Shown here: positions 44,350 through 56,200 of the stretch, in pieces
How the letters are laid out: each line of letters begins with the position of its first letter
Position numbering within the stretch: position 1 is the stretch's first letter
Assembly (NCBI GenBank): GCA_014904845.1
Contig: MU119373.1
Span: 54,808 to 118,807 of the forward strand
Source of the DNA: Acephala macrosclerotiorum
Lineage: Eukaryota > Ascomycota > Leotiomycetes > Helotiales > Mollisiaceae
Length of the DNA stretch: 64,000 nt
Reading direction: 5' to 3'
The notes under the pieces: model-generated
Database searches by the model: none
What the model was told of the DNA's origin: nothing
What the model saw: the letters and a program-made list of their open reading frames with translations, nothing else
Program-made: the position numbers and the translations under genes

Positions 44350-46374
44350 ATGGGCACCAAACCACCCGCCTCATGTCTTCTTCGATATCACGCTCCTCTC
44401 CTCTTCGCTTCTATCGCTCTCCTCCTCTCATTCCTCTACACCTGGCCTCGACGATGGCAAATATCAGGCGCTCCCCTATTAACAACACTAATCTTAGCCG
44501 GCGAGTCCCAAGGTCATAGAATCCTGCCTTCCATCCACCTATGGCTTATCTTCACGACCTTGCATTTGGCGTATGCGATATGCTCGACATCATGGCTTCT
44601 GTTCTGGGTCTTTACGGCTGCCGTCTACCCGACGTGTTTTCTGATTTCGTTATTCCAGTTCGAGATGGTTGGGGATAGAGTCAGGAGGGGCCTGAGAAGA
44701 ATTCTAAAGGACTTGCAATTCATTGACGATAAAATCGCTTTTTTCGATATCCCAGCCCTAGAAATCGATACAGAAGTCGATGGTCTCATGGTATTGCGAG
44801 GGATAACATTCTCGCTCTCCACACTCTCATTTGTGGTTCATGGTGTGGAAGTAGGGATTAAGTTAAGTGATGGTATGGAGCTTGCTATTCAGAGCGAACG
44901 AGTTGAGGTCAGGCTGTTTAGGGGGATAGATATCGGTGATTGTTTCGCGAATCTGAAGGGAGGCGAGTATGGGATGGCATTTGGAACGTTGGAAGGGAAG
45001 ACGAAAGATCCAGAAGGGGATGCGGTGTTTGTGGAGGAGACGCTATTGCTGAAGGCTGCGAGTAGGGGCGGGGATAGGAGGAGTTTGGATGAGGATGCGA
45101 GGCCAGTTATGAATGGTATTGGTCATGGAAAGCAAAAGGAGATCAAGATGACGGACGCCATGACTGATGGCAGGACACCTGAAATCTCAGGAGTGGAGGA
45201 AGGACTTAAAAGCATGAAGAAGCTATCCCCGGACAACGAAGAAGCCAATGATCGATACCAGCGAACAGTCAAGTTCATCTCAGAAACGAATGCCATCCAC
45301 GAAGCTCGCCAAACAGTCAAGCGCCTCACAAACTGCAAATCTGAAGACGAAAAAACCTTCGATCTCGAAGACGACAATGGTCTCCGAGCGGCAATCTGTT
45401 CACAACTCCACTCTTAACCCTCCGTCCCCCACCCACCACAACGAGCTATCAAAGTCACCACAATCCAAAAGCTCACCCCACCTTACATCCGACGCTTCCT
45501 ACACCGCCTTCCTATGCTCCTCCGTCTTCTCCTAAACCCACTCTCATATTTCCACCCTGTCAAAATCTCCTCTGTCACAGCTACAGCTTCAGGCCGCTGG
45601 ATAGACAGCATGCTCGTCTCCAAAATCTTCAAAGAATACGGCGAACATGACTCCGAAATCCAGTGCCTCAAATCTCGCATCTCATCCTGGCTCTCCGACG
45701 CTAATTTCGCCGTCGAACTCGGGGTAATCACAGGTATTGCTCAAGTCCCTTTCATCCCAACTTACGACATCAACTGTTTCCTCACATTCGCGGACGTGAT
45801 GGCGTATAGAGCGTTACCGAAAGAAATCGATCTCAAGCAAGTTGTTAGATTGGGAGGAGCAGATGCAACGTTCGCGCTACCGAGTTTCTTGCTGCCGCAT
45901 CATGAGCATCTTCTCCCTCTTGTTCCTTCACCAAGCCGGAAGCAATCCCTCGAAAACAACATTGAAAAAGCAGACGGAGTACCAAAAGAAGTCCAAGCAC
46001 AACACGAACTAAAACAAGCAGAAAAAGACGAAACCAACGTCAAGATCTCCGTCCATGCTCGTCTCCCTGCATCATTCTCTCGAGAATTGCTAGATTGGAT
46101 AGCAGCGCTGATAAAAGCCACCAAAGTAGTAGAGATGCAGAAAGATCCATCAGCCATGGATGCGGAGGTTCATGGTATCAAGGAATTTTCGATGGCGTTG
46201 AAAGGGGGGTTGAAGGAGGGAGTTAAGAAGGCGGTTGTGGATGGGGTGGTGAATGAGAGGTGGATTGCGAAGGTGGTGGGGAAAGTTACTAAGAAACTGG
46301 AGATGGCGAGGGGGGATGCGGGGTATAGTGGGGATATACCTGTCCCATTGAAGGTTTATAGGGAGACAGGGTGA
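44350..46374 (+). pseudogene. Conserved fungal membrane protein with one in-frame TAA
   Basis: One frame runs for 675 codons from ATG 44350 to TGA 46374, broken only at codon 356 (TAA, 45415-45417). The N-terminus has two hydrophobic segments (LLFASIALLLSFLYTW, about 17-32; WLIFTTLHLAYAICSTSWLL and on, about 65-105). Then come a Lys/Arg-rich turn, a beta-rich block (FFDIPALEIDTEVDGLMVLR, GITFSLSTLSFVVHGVEVGI), a charged linker, and after the stop PPYIRRFLHRLPMLLRLLLN and ISSVTATASGRWIDSML. The repeated beta strands after a membrane anchor recall lipid-transfer or Mdm31-like proteins, but this is speculation. No good intron spans the stop, since only weak GTCTCC or GTTCAC donors exist. The protein was probably intact until recently. 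Confidence 0.65.
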
Positions 46375-46529
46375 GAGATGGAGGGGGAGAAGTTGCTGCC
46401 TTGATGAAGGTGGGGGAGCTCGACGCTGGAGAGGATAGAAGTTAGCGCTAACGATTCATAGTCTTGCAATTGAAACTCATTGCGACCCATGTTCCTTCCT
46501 TCGAAGCACGATCCAACTGTCTTCCTACC

Positions 46530-47450
46530 ATGGCGGACGCTCTCAAGATAGACGCGAAGATGAACGAGTCGTAAGCCGCCCTGCGACTCCTCGCAGAGCT
46601 GCCAGATCTCACTCAGAATCTCTTCATCCAACTCGGCGAAGACCTTAACACCTTCACCCTCTTTCTCAAGCTACCGGCCGAGATAAGCCTCAATATATGG
46701 GCCTTGAGCCTTCCAAAGGCAGTGCGTATTCACATCGGCACCAATCCCTAGATGAACTCACTTGATTTGAGTCACCTTCAAACTCAACGTGGTATCCCCT
46801 TACCAATCACCCTCCATATATGTGCCGAAAGCCATGCAGAGACTTTTCGAAAACATTGTCTAGTCTGGTGGGAAGATCTCGACCTGGACAGCAACCGGAA
46901 AACTTATTGGAAGCCTGGCTGGCGACGTCCTATCTGTTTCGACGCCGAAAGAGACACCATATACAAGACTGGATATAAACATTCTCTAGACTTCAAGGTC
47001 CTCGTGCAACCTTCGCTCAAGGAGCATTCTACTAAAATCAAAAAGCTGAAAATCTGCGACATGTACATCAACGCCGAAATTTTCAGGGTGGCAATAGGAC
47101 GTATGAAGAATAACCCGAGTTGGATGGCATTCTTCAGATGTCCGGGCTCGAGACGGTCACTTTCCTGGTTCGATTCCCTACGAAGCTGGCTGATTTCATC
47201 ATTCAAGATCGCTTGTTGATCGCCACCGAGTATTTCTAGATGCATAGGAATAGGTTCAAGGATGGAAAACTCCCAGAGATCTTGCTTGAGTGGTATGATA
47301 AGTTTCGTTCCAGGAATTAGCAGGATGTAGGATCCATGAGACAACTCGTGCGAGAGAATGCGAAATTGAAGGCGGCAGAGACAGGATCGTTTTGGCTTGG
47401 ATGCAGTGGAGGTCATGATCTGCACGTGGTTATGTCTAAAATGATGTAAA
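46530..47450 (+). pseudogene. 2EXR-family pseudogene, copy 2
   Basis: Starting at ATG 46530 the frame reads MADALKIDAKMNES, TAA (46572-46574), then LRLLAELPDLTQNLF, FTLFLKLPAEISLNIWALSL (the 2EXR/F-box-like helix), TAG (46749-46751), LPITLHICAESHAETFRKHC, LVWWEDLDLD and WRRPICFDAERDTIY. Near 47125 the frame shifts. The continuing frame gives MSGLETVTFLVRFPTKLADF, more stops, and MRQLVRENAKLKAAETGSFW. Family order and spacing are the same as in copies 1, 3 and 5, so this is a complete but dead gene with at least three stops and one frameshift. Confidence 0.75.
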
Positions 47451-48016
47451 AACAGCGCTGCCTTCGAGAATAATAAATGGATTTTGCACATAAAGACTCT
47501 TCGCTGTGAAAATGATCATTCATTGACTAGTCCGACCCCACCCCCCTCCCTCTTTTTGCATGCTAAGGTACAAGCAATTCAATCATAGTCGAATCCCAAT
47601 GTCTAGCCATATGATAGAGCTTTCTAGTAGATTTTAATGGGATTCTTAAAATTGTACTAGTCATTTCTTAAAGCAGACTAGCAGGGCAGTCGTATTGCTA
47701 ATTTCTAGATGTTTTTGCGCCGATGTTCCTTGTCAAAACGAATACTCCACAGAATTTCCAGCTAGCATTACCAACTCCCGCCATGTTTAGACAGTCGAGA
47801 GAATCAAGACCATACCAGGTAGTAAAAGTACCTTCACTGGAATCTCAATGACAACGTCTGACTGGATATAACAGCGAAGTCCTCAAGTGGCGCCACCCAC
47901 TGCTCTCCTCGGTCATTGCACCCGAATACTCTTCTGGATCAGCAACTGCGCGCAGTTCCCCAAAGCATTATCAACACCTGCGTCGATCTCGTGTTTCAAA
48001 GAAGCACAAATAAGCT
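47451..48016. other. Intergenic between two 2EXR copies
   Basis: No gene recognised. Composition is normal. It holds the presumed promoter of copy 3. Confidence 0.4.
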
Positions 48017-48321
48017 ATGGAGCTAAGCACCCTTGAGTTCGCGATCTCAGAAAACATCAACACGGAGGCATTGAAGCAGGCGCGTTTGCGACTCTTCAAA
48101 GAACTACCGGACCCGAACTATGGCCTATTCCCTCAACCTTGCGATAACCTCCATCTCTTCACCTTATTCCCCAAGCTACCTCTCGAGCTCCGACAAAAGG
48201 TGTGGAGATTCGGCTTCCCCAAGCCTCGATCCATCCTCCTCGATTCTAGTTACTCCTTAGCTGGTCCCCGAGCACGTCAACGCCGCGGCAATCGCCATAC
48301 ACCACTTCCACTCACGTTGTA

Positions 48322-49656
48322 AGAGTTGCGGCCATTGCTCCCAGCCACTTTAAGCGAGCCCCTCAAAAGTCAGACCTCACTATTTAAAAAATTACCATTT
48401 GACCAAATATTAATAGAATTCCATGAAATTGAAATCTAAAGTTAAGGAATAGTAGCTAGTCCTCTTACTTCAATTATATCTTCCAATTTACAAGTCAATC
48501 GCTCAGTATATTGTCGATAATCACGTGGATCGACTTGGTTTTAAAGTCGTTGGATCTCTCTCTGTAACTCTTTTAGAGAAGTCGGAACAAATAGCAATTT
48601 CTTCAGCTCTTCTTTTATCAATCTCTAGACCTTCTCTATTGGATTCAAATCCGGTGAAGAAGGCGGCCAATTAAAGCCTCGAACCTCATGTTGAAGTCTA
48701 GCTAGTCGAGCATGCTCTAAATGCACCTTTGCCCCGTTCTCCATGAAGATATATTCGGGCCCAAGGCGATCAAACAAAAGGAATACAACAGGTTCGAGTA
48801 CTTGATGAAAGTACGCTCTAGAGTTAATCCCTTTAGAACTCTCCTCTTTTTCTAGAAATATAAGTAGTGATTTTCAATCTCAGCCGATTGCACCTCATAT
48901 TATAAGTGAGACTCTCTCTAATCGATAAACCGACTTAATGCAATCTGAACACCGTTTTTCATCTAATCGTCGAGTGACCCAAATCCTTCCATTCTTTCTC
49001 AGTTCAAATATGGACTCATCAGACCATATAACCTTCCTCCAGTCCTTTTCCTCCGGCCGAGAGGCTGCCCAATCAAATGTCCTCTACTAGCGATGTTCCA
49101 AAGCAAAAGCAAGCCTCTTTTTTGCTTGTGCCCGAGAGATAAAAAGTCGAGGACAAACTATGCATCGGCGGTAGCCTGCTTTATGGAGTTCTCGTCGAAT
49201 GGTTCGAGCGAATGCAGGGATATTTAGGTGAGCTTTTACTTGCTCAAAAGTCAAGCGTCGAGTAAACCAATTTTTGGCAATATAGCGAATGATTCGACGA
49301 ACATGACGAATAGACAATAATCTAGGCTTAGTAGCCTTTCCCTTCCTCGATCTGCGGCTTGATTCAGTTCGAACCCATCGTCGAATGGTGGTTCTAGGTA
49401 GGCGGGTTATTTCGATGATCTCGGGAACCGAATTTCCATCTCTCCACAATGATCGGACTGTAGAGCGCGCAGGGGTTCTCCATTCGCCATTTGGTTTCGG
49501 TCGCCATGAGAGAGAGTAAATCTGAGGCTCCATTTTCAATTTGATGAGAAATGGACAAGTGGTTGATTTAATATAGATTTTTGAAGTGAAGGTGCTGGAA
49601 AGTTCGACCTCTCGCTAATCTCGCTTAAAGTGGCCGGGAGCAATGGCCGCAACTCT
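48322..49656 (-). mobile_element. Tc1/mariner element with TIRs and TA duplication
   Basis: Ends are inverted repeats of about 35 bp: the left begins AGAGTTGCGGCCATTGCTCC and the right, reverse-complemented, is the same apart from one A/G difference within the next bases (CCAGCC versus CCGGCC), both continuing CACTTTAAGCGAG. TA flanks both ends (48320-48321 and 49657-49658). Length is 1335 bp, normal for the superfamily. It carries one transposase frame on the minus strand. It is inserted in a 2EXR gene. Confidence 0.95.
48442..49539 (-). pseudogene. Tc1/mariner transposase, inactivated by stops
   Basis: One frame of 366 codons runs from ATG 49539 to TAA 48442, interrupted by several stops, including two adjacent ones at 49084-49089 and later TGA/TAG codons. 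The N-terminal 150 residues hold paired helix-turn-helix domains (RSLWRDGNSVPEIIEITRLP, RTTIRRWVRTESSRRSRKGK, LTFEQVKAHLNIPAFARTIR). The catalytic region follows: WSDESIF with the first Asp, FMENGAKVH at the second catalytic position (usually D, here in an altered context), and WPPSSPDLNPIEKV with the third acidic residue. The stops fit C-to-T or G-to-A transitions, as RIP would cause, but the element is not AT-rich, so RIP was at most light. It cannot move itself. Confidence 0.9.
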
Positions 49657-50253
49657 TACCACAACTCCGAAAGTCGCCAAGAGACATTGCGCAGATACTG
49701 TTTGGTTTGGTGGAAGGATCTCGGAATCGAAGATAGAGACTGGAGACGTCCTATCTACTTTGATTATGCTCGGGACTTGGTCTATGTCATGTGTGCACCT
49801 ACGCCAGGTCCTGCTCTCTTCGATCCTTTGATCAAGTTTCTGCTGGATCACATTGGGGACCATATCAAGAGACTTAGGCATTTCGAGGTCAAGCAACTCC
49901 CGCTCAAGCACATGGTCTTTAAGCTTTTGAAGTGGATAATCAAGGAGGCTGATCAACCCTCGGATGAGGAGGAAGAAGAAGTAGAACAAGAAAAAGTCAA
50001 CCCATTCCAGCTGTATAGACTGGATCCGGAATGGCTTCCTTTGAGGGGTATTTTGGGAATGGCAAGTCTTCGGGATGTGACGTTTACTTTGTTGGACAAG
50101 GTGCGACCTGCAGACTATGTTCTTGAAGAACGTCTGGATACCCTTTGGAATTACCTTGATGTTTGCAAGGTTGTCTTCAAGAATGGAGACGCTCCCTTTG
50201 TATTTGTGAGATGGGAAAGAAAGAAACATGAGGGTAGAGGTTTCCGCCGTTAG

Positions 50254-51094
50254 ACGACCGAGAAATCTTATTTGAGGAGCTACTATGAGGTAGAACAAGC
50301 TTTTAGATGATTTGATGGTACATAGTTCTTGCTGAGTGCAGTTAGATTCATGTAAGACTAATATCAATGTTGGGCATCAACGAACTCTGTTCATCGTCTT
50401 TTATTCATACCTCATAGCAGGCGACTCTAAAAGGCCTTGACAGGTTGAGATCTTGACTACCTAGGTAGCTTTATAGGCGAGCATGTGAGAAGCGAGACAA
50501 GGCTTTCGACGCGTCGTTGACCTCAAGTTCCACTTTCAAACCACTGCTTCTGCACACCAACCCAAAAACGCTCTCTTTACGAGAGACAATCTCCTTCTCA
50601 CTTAACCACCCACGTTCTACTCACGATAAACGCTCTCCTTGTCAAAGGCACTCAGCTAACCAGAGTGGCTGATAGTCCGACAGACGCTCACCTAAATTGG
50701 CTAGTACGCAAACCTTCCTCGAGCATTGTCCGATTCCCCTCCGAATAATCCTGCACCTTGCACTTTACAAAACTGAGCTGTTTGGACCTTGTGGCGCACT
50801 CTTCTTCTTTACACGCCTAGAGAAGGTCACGATTTCGTTGGCTTGCAAAAAGAAATGACAGGTGCCCAAGTATCGAAAGGTTAAGAATAGAGTTCTTGAG
50901 CAGTTTCAGGACAGAATTGCAAGCGGCAAAGCTTCAGGGATCCTGGTGAGGGATACCACGCACCATTTATATCTATCGTCTTCAATGAGAGTAAAGGGTG
51001 GAATCGTCGGTATCAATCAAAATATTCTGACGGCAACTGCCCATGTCTCGAGGACGAGGAATGCTTTGACTGCCACCTATGATTCAAGACTGCG
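50254..51094. other. Intergenic
   Basis: 3' flank of copy 3 and upstream sequence of copy 4. The ORF starting at 50862 is not recognised. A degenerate N-terminal part of copy 4 may be hidden here. Confidence 0.35.
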
Positions 51095-51530
51095 ATCTTC
51101 GAGCCTCTTTTGCCAACATTTCATATCAACTCCGAAAGCCGTGCCGAAACGCTTCAACACTATACATTCGTCTTCACAGATGACTTGCTCCCGGAGAGTG
51201 GCTCTTCGACATTTCCCGACGCGAATTTACACAGACCCATTTAGTTCAACCCTATCCGAGACTCCGTTTATTTTGACTACACATGCACCAATGAGAGTAG
51301 ATTCTATTTCGGTAGGGGATCTCTCGATTGGGTGCGGCGGCTCCTGAACAATTGGTCAAGATCAGAATTCTGGAGGTTCGTCTCAATGATGATTTAGAAA
51401 TTATGGAAGACTCACTGAAAGAAATTATGGCATTTCCTTCAACGAAATATTAGTCTTCTTTCAGTTGAGACTAGAAGGGATTCGGTCCAGAAGCGAGCCT
51501 ACTTTCGGAGGAATATTCTAGTTGATCGGT
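51095..51530 (+). pseudogene. 2EXR-family pseudogene, copy 4
   Basis: Recognisable in the frame reading LPTFHINSESRAETLQHYTF, VFTDDLLPESG, then a TAG at the place of the RRPI-FD block (HRPI, stop, FNPIRDSVYFDYTC), then SLDWVRRLLNNWSRSEFWRF, further stops. INSESRAETL is the family core (compare INSESRQETV in copy 5 and NSESRQETL in copy 3). The N-terminal 2EXR helix was not located. Borders are approximate. Confidence 0.65.
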
Positions 51531-52273
51531 CTTCAGAAAGTGACGTTTTTGATACAGCCCGAAGCTAGTTGGGTAGCATCTGAAAGAATCCGAGCCTGAA
51601 TTGTGAGATACCTAGACCTACACAAGCAGGTCTTTGTCGGGGAGAAGGCGCCTGAGGTAGCCTTCGGTCTTGACAGAATTAGGTTGTACTTCTGATAATG
51701 GGTGAGCCAGACACGGTGATGATCTTTGATGGTCACACCCTCCCCTCGAGATCTTGGAGCTAGTATTAAGATGCTGCAGAAGTTTTGAGGATGGACTTGG
51801 GCCCAAAAATGTAAAGATGGAAACAAAGCTGAATGCGAAGTCAAACAAATTTCCTCTTTGTAAAGACGTTTTTGAACCGTGACGTTGTGGCCTTGCTTCT
51901 TCGCCTTCCCAAGAAATGCTAGAATCAATACTGGTGAGCTCAACAGCATCTATTCTTCTTCCATCCTGCTGGAGATATCAACCACACATTGGAAGTCGAG
52001 CGTTGCGGAAAGAATCAAGAAGAAATGGCCCTATAAATTTTAAGCAAAGACATTACGGAGATTCCTCTGTACCTCAACAACACAACCTCGATCTTGAATG
52101 TCAGCTTTTTATCGACCTTTGCAGTCAGGTCAATTCTTTCCTAAGACGCAGGGGTCTCAATCAAAATCCCATTTGCTTTTGTTGTCAGCACAGATGCCCG
52201 CAGGCAGCGCACAAGATCAACCGCCCGCATCCGTATCATCCAACAAATCGACAACATAGCTCGCCTCTTAATT
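51531..52273. other. Intergenic
   Basis: Minus-strand ORFs 51533-51949 and 51618-51848 have no domain. The right end is the promoter side of copy 5. Confidence 0.35.
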
Positions 52274-53130
52274 ATGTCGAAAATTGACGATGCGATTGCG
52301 TCAGTGGTGAAAGCTCTGCCCCTCGAGACTGAGATAGCGGAGTTCAACAAACAGGTTTTCCTCGAGCCAACCGATAGCGATCAAGTCCTGCTCGTCCAGC
52401 GCGACGAAGGCTTGCAGGAATTCCAACTGTTCGCAGAGCTTCCTGTTGAGATCTGGCACATGATATAGAGATATTGTTTCCTAAGACCACGATCGGTCAA
52501 CCTTAGCCCACCATGTGTCAGTTGGTGGTGAAAAGGGCTACAGAAGGCCTTTATATACATAAAAGGGGAGTGGGGCACCCCACCCGTTAATGAGGCCGGT
52601 GGCACCGCTATGTGGTCCCATGTCTCAACCGACACCATGTCAATCCGCCTTCTGTCATCGGAATCATTGGAATCCTCGAACGAAAGCACGTCGTTATCCT
52701 CTCCCAATCGCCCTCCGTATCAACTCCGAAAGCCGCCAAGAAACTGTACAGAATTACACCATTATGCAGTGGATGGACGTGGAGAATGGGCTCCTGGTCG
52801 CCCAGCAGTTGGTTTTTGATCTCAAGAGAGATAATTTTCATCTTCGTTGCTGTTGTGTGATGGCTCCTGTGACTAGCGACTTAGACCGAACGGAGTTCTC
52901 GAGGTGGATTAACTTTCTACAAGATGGGGCACCTAATGTTATCGAAAGTATCGCGAGAATTGAGATTAAGTGGTTACTCGACGATTCTAGGTACCTCAGA
53001 TCTGATGCAAAAGCTTCTGAACACTAGCCTCGAGAAATTCAAGAGGTTTGGAGCACCTGCTATTGCTAAGGAGGTTGTATGAGGAGGAATGCTGCAGTTT
53101 CCCGGCCTCAAGTATTTTAAGATGAACCTT
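52274..53130 (+). pseudogene. 2EXR-family pseudogene, copy 5, with LTR-like insertion
   Basis: ATG 52274 begins MSKIDDAIASVVKALPLETE and on, then LQEFQLFAELPVEIWHMI, the 2EXR helix, with TAG (52466-52468) where IW.(W/R)RYCF would continue. Next is LRPRSVNLSPPC, interrupted at 52516 by a 119-bp insertion. After it the gene resumes QSAFCHRNHW, YPLPIALRINSESRQETVQN, QQLVFDLKRDNFHL and FLQDGAPNVIESIARIEIKW. Removing the insertion and one CCATG restores the frame across the junction. The 3' part decays after about 53,000. A TGG-to-TAG change explains the first stop. Confidence 0.8.
52516..52634. mobile_element. Small solo-LTR-like insertion with 5-bp duplication
   Basis: The 119-bp segment begins TGTCAGTTGG and ends CAACCGACA, so it has the TG...CA ends of an LTR with imperfect short inverted termini. 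It is flanked by CCATG on both sides (52511-52515 and 52635-52639), the 5-bp duplication expected of retroviral-type integrases. It has a TATA-like TTTATATACATAAAA stretch and an internal GTGGGGCACCCCAC palindrome. Size suits a TRIM or a small solo LTR. No internal domain is present. Confidence 0.8.
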
Positions 53131-53279
53131 TGTAAGATTGCATTTTTCTCAGAATTATTTTTTCTTTGGTATTTATTTAAAAGCTATTGCTTTTTAAGTC
53201 TTTCTCTCTTTTTAACCTTAGGCCATTCTCTACTTTGGACTATTTTTATTTGGATAATCTTGTCTAATCATATAAAACT

Positions 53280-56200
53280 AGTTCTAATTTTTAATTTTTT
53301 TTTTTTTATTTAATATTTTAATCGAATAAAGTTTTTATTTACGTTTAATTTTTATTTATAATATAATATTAAATTTTTTAAAAAGAGTTAAAAAATTTAA
53401 TATAAATAAAAAGTTTAAAATTAAAATTTAAAAAAATATTTTTTAAACGAGATTAAAATTAATTTTACGTGACTAAACAAAATTATTCTAATAAAAGTAG
53501 TCTAAAGTAAAAAGTAGTTCAAAGTTCGAAAAAAAGACTTATAAATCAAATTTTCTATTAATTGTTTATTTTTTAAATCGATTATTTTATTTAATTTATT
53601 ATTATTTACTTTTAATTTTAATAATTTTTTTATTTTTTAATAATTATATAAAATAAAATAAAAATAATACTAATAAAATTATTAAAATCTAATAATACAT
53701 TTTAATAATTTTCAATTTTTATTTGTATTTTATAAATAATTTTAATATTAACGAATTTAAAATTTGAATTAATTATTATTTTTCGTCGCTTTTTAAACTC
53801 AAATTATATTATTCTAATTTTAAATTATTTAATTCGACGTTTATATTATATTAGAATTTTTACGACGTTTCGCGCTTTTTATTTGAATACAATATAAATA
53901 TTGAATTAATTCGATTATATAATAAATTATATTAAATAAAATATTATTATAAAATAATTATATATATTTTTTTATTTTTATTAAAATATTCAAATTTAAA
54001 TTCAATTTACGAATAATATTTGTACATTTTATTAAATACGTAATTTTTTTTAAAGAAAAACGAATTAAATTAATAAATAGTTTAAATTATTTCTTATAAT
54101 TTTTTTTCGAATAAATTTTTTTTTAAACGAATTTTTTTATAATTTAATTTTTTACGTTAAATAAAATTGATTAAACGAAATATTAATCGAATTACTATTT
54201 ATTATTAAATGAATATTAAAAATAATAAAAAAAAAAATGCGATACGTATATTAAAATAAATATTAAAATTGTTTTTTATTATATTGATAATTAATATATA
54301 AATTTTGAAATATTTTTAAAGTCGAATACAATTTTAAAAAAGTTTATTATTTTAAAAATAATAATAATACATTTTAAATTGTTTTTTATTTTGAAATTAT
54401 AAAAATATAATTTCGAGATTTTTATTACTTTTTTTTAATTATTATAAAAAAACGTAAAAACGAACGTTAAAATTTCATTGAAATAATAAAATTTAAAACG
54501 TTTAAATTGTAATTATAATTTTTAATAAAAGTGTAATAAATTTTAAATATTTCGAGTTTATTATAGAGAAAAAAAAAAAAGCGAAATAAATTTATAAATA
54601 AATCGAAAGTTCTAATAAAAATATATAAATATAATAATATAATTATTAAAAAAAGTAATAAAATTAAATTTAAAACAAGTAATTATTAAATTGAAAACGT
54701 TCGTTTTAAAAATTTAAAATATAATTTATAAGAAATAATAAAAATAATTACTTTGAAAAAGTATATTAATATAATTTCGAATATTTAATATATTCGTTTC
54801 GTGATAAAATTAATATATAAAATTTACTATATACAATTTTTATAGTAAAATTATAAATTATTAAAATAATTTAAAAAAAAAAACGATTTATTATTATATA
54901 AAACAAATTTATATTATTTTCTTTTTATTAGAACTATTTTTTATAATCGAAAAAAATTAATATAATATATTATTAATTTTCGAAATAAATATTTTTTTTA
55001 ATTTATTTTTAATAATCGAATTTCTATTATTTTAATATTTTTTTTCAAGTTTTCGAAATAGTAATTCGTCGAAAAAAAATACGCAAATCGTAAAATCACT
55101 AAAAATACATTGATTCGAAAATTTTAAAAAGCGTTTTATAGTAATAATATTAAAATTACATTGAAAAATAAAATTAATAATAAATTTAAAGTAAAAAAAA
55201 ACGAAAAATTAATAGAATCGATAAAAGATTTTTAAATAAAATAATTTCAAATAAAATAAAAACGCGAAAAAATTAATACTATAATAATTTAATTTTTTTT
55301 AACGTTAATATAATTAATAATAACGAGTTTTATCGTTAAATCAATTTTTAAAACGTTTTTATTTATTTAAAATATTATTTTTATAATTTAATAATTTGCA
55401 ATTTTTAAAATTATATATTTAAAAATTTGAATTTCTTTTTTTATACTTTTATAAAAGTATTATTTAATAAATCGAAATATTTTAAAATATTATTATAATT
55501 ATTATTAACATAAACGAATTATTAAAAATTAAAATAAATTTTATTTTCGAAAAAATATAAAAAATATTTCGTTATTTAAATTAAAATACAATTAATATAA
55601 GTACTACTCGAAAAACTATTTAAAGTAATACATTTTTTTAATTTTTTATTTTTATTACAATAATTTGTATAAAATTACTCGAAGTTCTAATTACTAATAA
55701 TATATTTTTCATTGTATTTATTATTAATGCGTTTAATTTTAACGATATAAATTCAATAATTCTATTTTTGTGTAATTCGAGTAATTTTAAAATTTTTTTT
55801 AAATTTGATTTTCAAATTATATTATCGATATTTTAAAGTAAATTTCTTATAAATCGTTTTCGATTATTTATAATAATACGTGAAAATAAAATATATATCG
55901 AAAATCGAAATAAAAATAAAAAATTTGAATTATTATATATTTATTTATTCGCGATAATATTACTAATAAATTCGCGTTTATTACGATTAATCTACGAAAT
56001 TTTTAATTATTAATAAAAACAATTTTTATTAATTTAATTATTTAAAATTAAAAAAATTTATTAAAATTTCAATATTAGAATTTTTATTAGTATTATTATA
56101 TTGTTTTTCGAATAATAAAAATTTATCGAATAAATTATTTAAAATTATATTATTATTATCAAAATAAATTATTCGTTTTTATTAGAATTAATAAAAAACT

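Larger units (their letters stand above)
48017..50253 (+). pseudogene. 2EXR gene, copy 3, split by a Tc1/mariner element
   Basis: The left part, 48017-48321, encodes MELSTLEFAISENINTEALK and on to HLFTLFPKLPLELRQKVWRF (the 2EXR helix) and TPLPLTL. The right part, 49659-50253, encodes HNSESRQETLRRYCLVWWKD, DRDWRRPIYFDYARDLVYVM, an acidic EEEEEVEQEK loop, and ends KKHEGRGFRR. Removing 48322-49656 and one TA joins the parts in one frame with no stop: 305 + 595 = 900 nt, 299 residues. The host gene was therefore intact when the element inserted, and it has not picked up further stops. It is the best-preserved member of this family here and gives the reference for the other broken copies. Cellular role is unknown. 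Confidence 0.9.
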
